From assembly GCA_016648135.1 (NCBI GenBank), contig JADDOH010023140.1, positions 310,001-374,000 of the forward strand: DNA of 64,000 bases, written 5' to 3'. This DNA is from Agrypnia vestita. Its lineage: Eukaryota > Arthropoda > Insecta > Trichoptera > Phryganeidae. The notes beneath the pieces were generated by a model that searched no databases, was not told where the DNA came from, and saw only the letters and a program-made list of their open reading frames with translations. Positions 57,960-64,000 of the stretch are shown one piece after another (within the stretch, counting starts at the first letter, position 1; every line of letters starts with the position of its first letter). A program made the position numbers and the translations under genes.

Positions 57960-58075
57960 CTAACAGTCTGTGCTATGAAAATAGGACTAACTTGCTGGTG
58001 TCCTGGAATCTTTGATCTCTAAATGGGCGGCATGATCACTACACCAACGAGACACTTGCTGGGCAGACCTCGGTG
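57960..58075 (-). repeat. tRNA-derived SINE fragment, antisense
   Basis: The minus strand reads gtctcgttggtgtagtgatc..gccgcccatttagagatcaa, resembling the A-box and anticodon-arm part of a tRNA. It then has a degenerate B box and the tail caccagcaagttagtcctat shared with the 1.2-kb copy. It cannot form a functional tRNA. Confidence 0.55.
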
Positions 58076-58216
58076 ATAAACCAATATTCTGATATTGTAG
58101 CTCCACTTTGTATTCTTCCACTTGACATTGTTATCACATGATATTGTGTAAAGTATCCTCCAACTAATTTATTAGATTTTATGATTATGAAACTTATGTT
58201 TTTTGATTTGTTTCAG

Positions 58217-60221
58217 GATTATAGAATTGGAGTCAGTTCTACTGGATGATTGCTCGGCGGGTGATATCTATGCTGTATGTAAAGGCAAATCAATCCCTGA
58301 CAACATCCGAGCAGATGTTTGGCAGGTGTGCCTCAATGTCCATGGGAAGGGAAATCAGATGCTAAATTTTGATGAAATATTTGATTTACATAATCAAAGT
58401 ATTCTTCGAGAAGATGTGACAACATTTGTAGGGAAACTGGGAAATGATGAAGAAGACAAAGTATCAGTCATTTCAGATTTAGAATCAATTATTACATTTT
58501 ATTGCAAAACTCGCAAAATTAATTATGAAAGAAATAATGGATTTATTGAAATTTTGTTGCTTTTACTTAATTTAAAGCTTCCTTTATCAGATACATATAA
58601 TCTTTTTGAAAAGTTGCTTGATACTTATGTGCCCAAAAATTGTGGTAAGAATGGAACTCCGTTCCATATTTTATGGCTTTTGCTTCAATATCATGATCCT
58701 GAATTGTGTTCATTTTTAGACACCAAAAGAATTACACCCGAACAATACTGTAAAGTTTGGTTTGAAAGCCTATTTGCTGGTACATGTAGTTTTCCAGTGG
58801 TCCAAGCAATGTGGGACTTATATTTTCAGCAGGCTGATCAATTTTTTGTTTTCTTCCTTGCTTTAATTATGATAGTCAATGCGCGTGAGCATATCCTTTC
58901 CAAAAAAGATGATTCAAAAGAGATTATTATAGAATTTCTCATTAATATGCCTTGTGCCCTAGAGTCCGAAGATGTAAATGACTTTTGTTCACTAGCACAA
59001 TATTATGCTCATAAGACACCAACATCTTTTCAGTCTGATGTCATCCCTATTATTTTTGGGGAAAATTTACCTGTGGTGCAATCTAAATTTGTATCACAGG
59101 CGTTGTGCATACCCGTATCTGTCAATGAATTAGTAGAAAATGCTACCATGGAAATTTCTCCCGAATCTGAAGGTGTTCGCTTTTTTTTAGTAGATTGTCG
59201 TCCAGCTGATCAGTACAATGCGGGTCATCTGTCGACCGCATTTCACTTGGATTGTAATCTTATGCTGCAAGAACCCTCCGCATTCGCCACTGCTGTCCAA
59301 GGCCTTTTAAGTGCTCAGAGACAAGCTTTAGCTGCACATTCCTTGGCTGCTGGTGAACATTTATGTTTTTTGGGTTCAGGAAGAGCTGAAATAGATATGT
59401 ATGCACATATGGTAGTGGCTGCCTTCTTAAAAAGGAACATTAAACATGTTTCCATGCTGGATGGGGGTTACACAGCAATTCATGATTACTTTGGTGATCA
59501 TATGGTGGATTGTTTGGAGGAGCATGATCCTTCAAGATGTTTAGTATGCGCTCCAAATACACCTTCTGAGGGAAATGACCGCCCTACTCAAAATGCGAAT
59601 ATTCCCACAGTTGATTTATTTAGTAAGCTTTCTGCGGCAATGCGAAGTAAATCTCAAGAAGTGAAAGGAAAGTTGATTGACTATATTGTTAATCCTAATG
59701 CAAGTTTACCCGTGATAGAAAGGCATGTATCGAAAAATGATAAGAATGGTAAACGATACAGGAATGTTCCCCCAGTATTTAGCATAGATGAAGACAATGA
59801 TGGAGAAATTGGACTGGAAGAGTCGACTCCAGAAGATGATTATTCACAAGAAATTGTAAACCTGAATGAGTGGTTGAAAAACTCAAACATAATTAGTTAT
59901 TTTAAATGTCAAGAGGTAATGATGAATGGTTATATTCATGATGCCTATTTAGTAATTACTAATAGTCATTTAATAGTTTTAAGGGATGAGGAAGGTAAAA
60001 AAGGATATGCGCAAATTATTGTCAGGAGACCTCTTTCTTCAATTGTTAAAATTACTGCTAAGAAACGTCACCCTGAACTTATTACATTTAAGTATGGTAT
60101 GCCAGATGGAGACACTTTAGTCATCAAAGATATGGACAGATTTCTCATTCCTAATGCTGGAGAAGCTACTAAAGTTGTATCCAATCAAATTGTTAAACAT
60201 CTAGATAATAAAAACGGTTGA
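58217..60221 (+). CDS. TBC1D23: TBC1D23 exon 2 (almost the whole protein)
   Basis: The acceptor ..tgatttgtttcag ends at 58,216 and the stop TGA is 60,219-60,221. With exon 1 the protein is about 676 aa, near the usual 680-700. A TBC domain fold occupies about residues 20-290. The two catalytic fingers of active TBC RabGAPs are absent (SDLESIITFYCKTRKINYE replaces the IxxDxxR and YxQ motifs), as in vertebrate TBC1D23. A rhodanese-like domain follows, about 325-460 (FFLVDCRPADQYNAGHLSTA, CFLGSGRAEIDMYAHM). The C-terminal PH-like domain is about 555-676 (NGYIHDAYLVITNSHLIVLR). Known role: bridges endosome-derived vesicles (FAM21/WASH) to the trans-Golgi golgins golgin-97 and golgin-245. The single long exon is intact. 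Confidence 0.97.
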
Positions 60222-61633
60222 TTTCATTACTAATATTAATATTTTAGAATAGTAAATTAATATTATATATAATATAAATTAGAGTGGTGTGTTTTTATGT
60301 ACCTTTTTTTCAACTGTAATTTTAGTACCTATATAATGTTTCAATTTGTATTATTTTGTTATTCAGGAAACTTGAAACGGTTGAATGTTATCACTTTGGT
60401 TATTTAAAATTTCCTATTTTTATTTAATTAAAGAAGATTATAAAAATTATTAAAATGTTTCTGAATTCTTTGTTTTTAAAGTAAATTAATTATCTCGCCA
60501 ATGCCATTCATTTTTTTGATTATCAGATTGTGGGATGTGTTTTTTTCAATATCTTATTTTAAATTAGTAAGGTTCTACTGTAAACAAATCTTATTTTGCC
60601 ATAATTGATTTTTTAAAATCTTTTGTCGAAAAGCTTTTTGTTTATAAAGTTATGTATTTTCCTGAAACTTGAATTATAGTTGAATTTTTACTAGTCAAAA
60701 TTGTAAATCAGAGGTATATATGAAAAATTAGAACTTGCCATTGATTAAAGTATTATAAACATTTATCATCTTTGTCATCATTGATTTTTAAAACTTTTTT
60801 TAAACCTTTTCACTATTCACAACCTAAATCGTGTGAAAGTTTTGTTAATTCTAATAACGTACCCTGCAACCTACTCCAAATTTCAGCAACGCACAAAACT
60901 TATGGGCCTGCCACATGCACAAGTATCACCACACTTTTTCATGCGCATGCAAAAGTATGGTGATACTTGTGCGTGTGGTATTTTATTCAGATTTTAGTTT
61001 GTTAGATAAAAATCATCATAAACCAAACTACCCATATCGTAAACCAAACTACCCACGCTACACGCCAAGAGAAAGTACACACTGGGTTGGGAGTGGACTG
61101 GCTCGACGCGTGATCAATGATTTGAGAGACTAAATTATTATATTATCGGTGTTCCACACAGGAACATGCAAAATGATTGTGTGGTTCTTCGTGTCTCAAC
61201 TCTGAGAATGCACCGAAATTGTCAGATGGCCAAGTCATATGAAAGCCAATCAGAAACACCGGTGTAGTAGAGGTTTGCCTTGAAAAAGGCAAAGAAAATC
61301 AAAAAAGAGAGTCCAAGTGGTCGTTGTAGGTGAAGAAATAAAAGACCTGTGAAAGTGGTCCGATAGGCTCTTAAAGCATGCTTCAGGAGTACTGAATTGC
61401 TCGCTGTTAGGAAACCTTTATATAGCAAAATTACAATATCCCTTCTATATCACCCTCATGGAACAATCCACCAATCACAAAGCTCGTTTTGCCGATCTCA
61501 GCGCTAACGCCATCTCTTGGTGAATTTTGGTACTAATCAGTCTTGCAGTCCGGTCGCCGAGGTTGGCAGAAAGCACTTTGTTCTGACATGGTTTCATTGT
61601 CCTTTTGGGACTTAAATTAAGTAAATTTATACG
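60222..61633. other. 3' flank of TBC1D23 and spacer
   Basis: ATTAAA at 60,427-60,432 is a plausible poly(A) signal about 200 nt after the stop. A 68-bp palindrome is at 60,911-60,978. No other gene is recognised. Confidence 0.45.
60911..60978. repeat. 68-bp palindrome without spacer
   Basis: The symmetry axis lies between 60,944 and 60,945 (centre atgcgcat). The 34-nt arms match at 31 positions (ccacatgcacaagtatcacc.. and complement). It is longer and tighter than the other hairpins in the window. Confidence 0.88.
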
Positions 61634-62662
61634 AAACTAAACCTTGCTGATAATTTAACATAGTCCAAAAACAGTGTGTCACGTAAAGTCTTTTATTTTA
61701 TCTATTTACATAAACACAATGCAATTTGCATCGTTCACGGTGCTTCGGGTTTCTGCTGACTTCACCGGCCATACTGATGGGCGGTCGTATTCATGATGAT
61801 GTCACCGTCTTATGGCGATCGTGTCGAGCCATAGAGCCCGCTTTTGTTTTTCAGGGCCATCATCTGATCCTCGAAACAACCAGGTTAGTCTTAGGACTGC
61901 CAAGATCAATAGTGTAAAAACCTGCATTATCACATGTTACATCAAATAGCAATCTTTCCTACTTCATCGTCACAACAGTGTATCACTACTTCCACTAAAG
62001 GTGGAATAACACAATATTCAATATCAAAATATTGGAAATCAGGCATTAGATTTTTTTATTACTTGTTTATTCTTTAAATAATACAAACAAAAAATGGATT
62101 ATTTTGAGATAAGCTTGTAAGCTTCTCAGTTGATTTGTATTTTCCTTTTATTAAAATAAGTCTAAAAAACATTACTGTATGTGTAAAAACAAAAATAAAT
62201 TGCGCATACACTCAAGTACACGCGGTAGAAGTTATACTTCTAAAAACAGAAACTTTCTTGAAAAACAATCAAAACAGAATCTGACAGCTGTCTAGAATTC
62301 AATTTGGCGTCCTTATTTTTCATTGTCAAAAGAGTTCAAGTACCTACACACTTTCATGTTTTATCAATTTACAACCTAAAATGGTTCCGAATTCAAAATT
62401 TTCCAAACTACACAACTTGACGCATAGAAAATCTAGTGAGTGAATGGGTTTTTGTTTTGAAAACAAATATCTGACGATTATATTGTTTAGGCAATAACCA
62501 ATTTTTCGAAAATCACTTTTAATTTTTTATGGCATGGTGACAAACAAAAACTTTCTTAAAAAGCGATACATACATTTGGGAATTTGCATGCAAATAGAAT
62601 CTGACAACTAGCAAGAATTCAATATGTTGTAGTTAGTTCTAGTATCGCATTTCCACTACATT
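61634..62662 (+). repeat. 1,029-bp tandem duplication, unit 1
   Basis: Reading both units side by side I see no differences over the unit; the offset is 1,029 bp throughout. The unit begins aaactaaaccttgctgataa. Confidence 0.92.
61802..61921 (-). CDS. possible last exon of an unknown minus-strand gene (copy 1)
   Basis: An acceptor-like ..tgtgataatgcag precedes 61,921. The frame from there is open for 39 codons (VFTLLILAVLRLTWLF, then polar GSDDGPEKQK.. to ..IAIRR) to TGA at 61,804-61,802. A minus-strand AATAAA lies about 105 nt downstream (tttatt at 61,692-61,697 on plus). A membrane segment plus short polar tail would fit a membrane protein C-terminus. No family is recognised and no upstream exon was found. 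Confidence 0.25.
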   Translation of the reverse strand, partial: VFTLLILAVLRLTWLFRGSDDGPEKQKRALWLDTIAIRR

Positions 62663-63690
62663 AAACTAAACCTTGCTGATAATTTAACATAGTCCAAAAA
62701 CAGTGTGTCACGTAAAGTCTTTTATTTTATCTATTTACATAAACACAATGCAATTTGCATCGTTCACGGTGCTTCGGGTTTCTGCTGACTTCACCGGCCA
62801 TACTGATGGGCGGTCGTATTCATGATGATGTCACCGTCTTATGGCGATCGTGTCGAGCCATAGAGCCCGCTTTTGTTTTTCAGGGCCATCATCTGATCCT
62901 CGAAACAACCAGGTTAGTCTTAGGACTGCCAAGATCAATAGTGTAAAAACCTGCATTATCACATGTTACATCAAATAGCAATCTTTCCTACTTCATCGTC
63001 ACAACAGTGTATCACTACTTCCACTAAAGGTGGAATAACACAATATTCAATATCAAAATATTGGAAATCAGGCATTAGATTTTTTTATTACTTGTTTATT
63101 CTTTAAATAATACAAACAAAAAATGGATTATTTTGAGATAAGCTTGTAAGCTTCTCAGTTGATTTGTATTTTCCTTTTATTAAAATAAGTCTAAAAAACA
63201 TTACTGTATGTGTAAAAACAAAAATAAATTGCGCATACACTCAAGTACACGCGGTAGAAGTTATACTTCTAAAAACAGAAACTTTCTTGAAAAACAATCA
63301 AAACAGAATCTGACAGCTGTCTAGAATTCAATTTGGCGTCCTTATTTTTCATTGTCAAAAGAGTTCAAGTACCTACACACTTTCATGTTTTATCAATTTA
63401 CAACCTAAAATGGTTCCGAATTCAAAATTTTCCAAACTACACAACTTGACGCATAGAAAATCTAGTGAGTGAATGGGTTTTTGTTTTGAAAACAAATATC
63501 TGACGATTATATTGTTTAGGCAATAACCAATTTTTCGAAAATCACTTTTAATTTTTTATGGCATGGTGACAAACAAAAACTTTCTTAAAAAGCGATACAT
63601 ACATTTGGGAATTTGCATGCAAATAGAATCTGACAACTAGCAAGAATTCAATATGTTGTAGTTAGTTCTAGTATCGCATTTCCACTACAT
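62663..63690 (+). repeat. 1,029-bp tandem duplication, unit 2
   Basis: Same sequence as 61,634-62,661. It diverges after 'ttccactacat' at 63,690. Confidence 0.92.
62831..62950 (-). CDS. possible last exon of an unknown minus-strand gene (copy 2)
   Basis: It is identical to the copy at 61,802-61,921, with the same acceptor, 39-codon frame and downstream AATAAA. If real, this copy is nearer to any upstream exons, which would lie to the right of the window. Confidence 0.25.
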   Translation of the reverse strand, partial: VFTLLILAVLRLTWLFRGSDDGPEKQKRALWLDTIAIRR

Positions 63691-64000
63691 GTTACCTTGA
63701 ATGCACTAAAAAAAGTGTTACTTCAAAAATGTTTAAGCCTCTAGCTTGGAGATGGAAAGTTTTTTCTGTACAAGGATTGCTCCCTATGTATAAATTAAAT
63801 GCAAAGGCAGAATATCCGAAAATATTTTAATGCAGTCATCCAGGATTATCTACTAATTTATAATGTACTGAATTTGAGATTTTATGGGAAACATAGTCTA
63901 TACATTTATAGGAAACATGTTTTTGAAAGGGATAGATGCACAAAATCTAGAATTCAGTATATTTTACTTTAGTAATCTTCGGTGACTGCATTCAAAATAT
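63691..64000. other. unassigned right edge
   Basis: No ORF or repeat is recognised. Confidence 0.5.

Larger units (their letters stand above)
56292..58216 (+). other. TBC1D23: TBC1D23 intron 1
   Basis: A 1.9-kb intron runs from GTAAGA to ..ttgtttcag. It holds a Harbinger MITE (57,106-57,247) and an antisense SINE fragment (57,960-58,075). Confidence 0.7.

Noticed and set aside
57960..58075. tRNA gene on the minus strand
   Set aside because: A-box-like and tRNA-like text is present, but the B box is degenerate and no cloverleaf can be drawn; the same tail occurs at 1.2 kb, so it is a SINE.
61726..61917. 63-aa plus-strand ORF duplicated at 62,755
   Set aside because: The identical copy comes from the tandem duplication, not selection, and the minus strand offers a better exon-like reading.
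1..64000. CRISPR array, bacterial operon or phage region
   Set aside because: Intron-containing genes, eukaryotic transposons and lack of regularly spaced direct repeats rule this out.

Overview
The window is AT-rich eukaryotic nuclear DNA. It has spliced genes with GT..AG introns of up to about 13 kb and dense relics of DNA transposons (piggyBac, pogo/Tigger, PIF/Harbinger), RTE-like and CR1/jockey-like non-LTR retroelements, a Ty3-like gag and tRNA-derived SINEs. This mix points to an arthropod, most likely an insect. The order cannot be fixed from the sequence alone.

Two conserved host genes can be read. On the minus strand, a SIPA1L/SPAR-type Rap GTPase-activating protein runs from about 45.66 kb down to 9.80 kb in ten coding exons. 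All nine junctions have GT/AG ends and matching codon phases, giving a predicted 1,260 aa protein with a Rap-GAP domain, a PDZ domain and a C-terminal coiled coil. Possible non-coding leader exons lie at 48.2-48.6 kb. On the plus strand, TBC1D23 is encoded by a 26-nt first coding exon (56,266-56,291) and one 2-kb exon (58,217-60,221), about 676 aa in total. The two genes are divergent. Both products act in small-GTPase or membrane biology, Rap signalling at cell junctions and cytoskeleton versus endosome-to-Golgi tethering, but nothing here links them functionally.

Layout. 1-9.8 kb: repeats, a G-rich tandem repeat split by a MITE, and a 3.1-kb decayed Tigger element. 9.8-45.7 kb: the SIPA1L gene. 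Its introns hold nearly all the transposons, notably a nest at 29.7-42.1 kb with a broken piggyBac element that itself carries a Harbinger MITE, three copies of a TTAA-flanked element (two sharing one central TTAA), and a Harbinger remnant inserted in a TTAA target duplication. 45.7-56.2 kb: intergenic, with CR1/jockey-like reverse transcriptase relics, an inverse-orientation copy of the G-rich tandem repeat, unassigned ORFs and a purine-rich repeat block. 56.3-60.2 kb: TBC1D23. 60.2-64 kb: a 68-bp palindrome and a 1,029-bp tandem duplication with no difference seen between the copies, each copy ending in what could be the last exon of an unknown minus-strand gene.

I did not find evidence for a new multi-gene system. 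The most unusual items are the nested and shared-target transposon arrangements, the spacerless palindrome and other near-perfect short hairpins, a pair of overlapping unassigned ORFs at 25.2-25.9 kb, and the duplicated terminal-exon-like segment.
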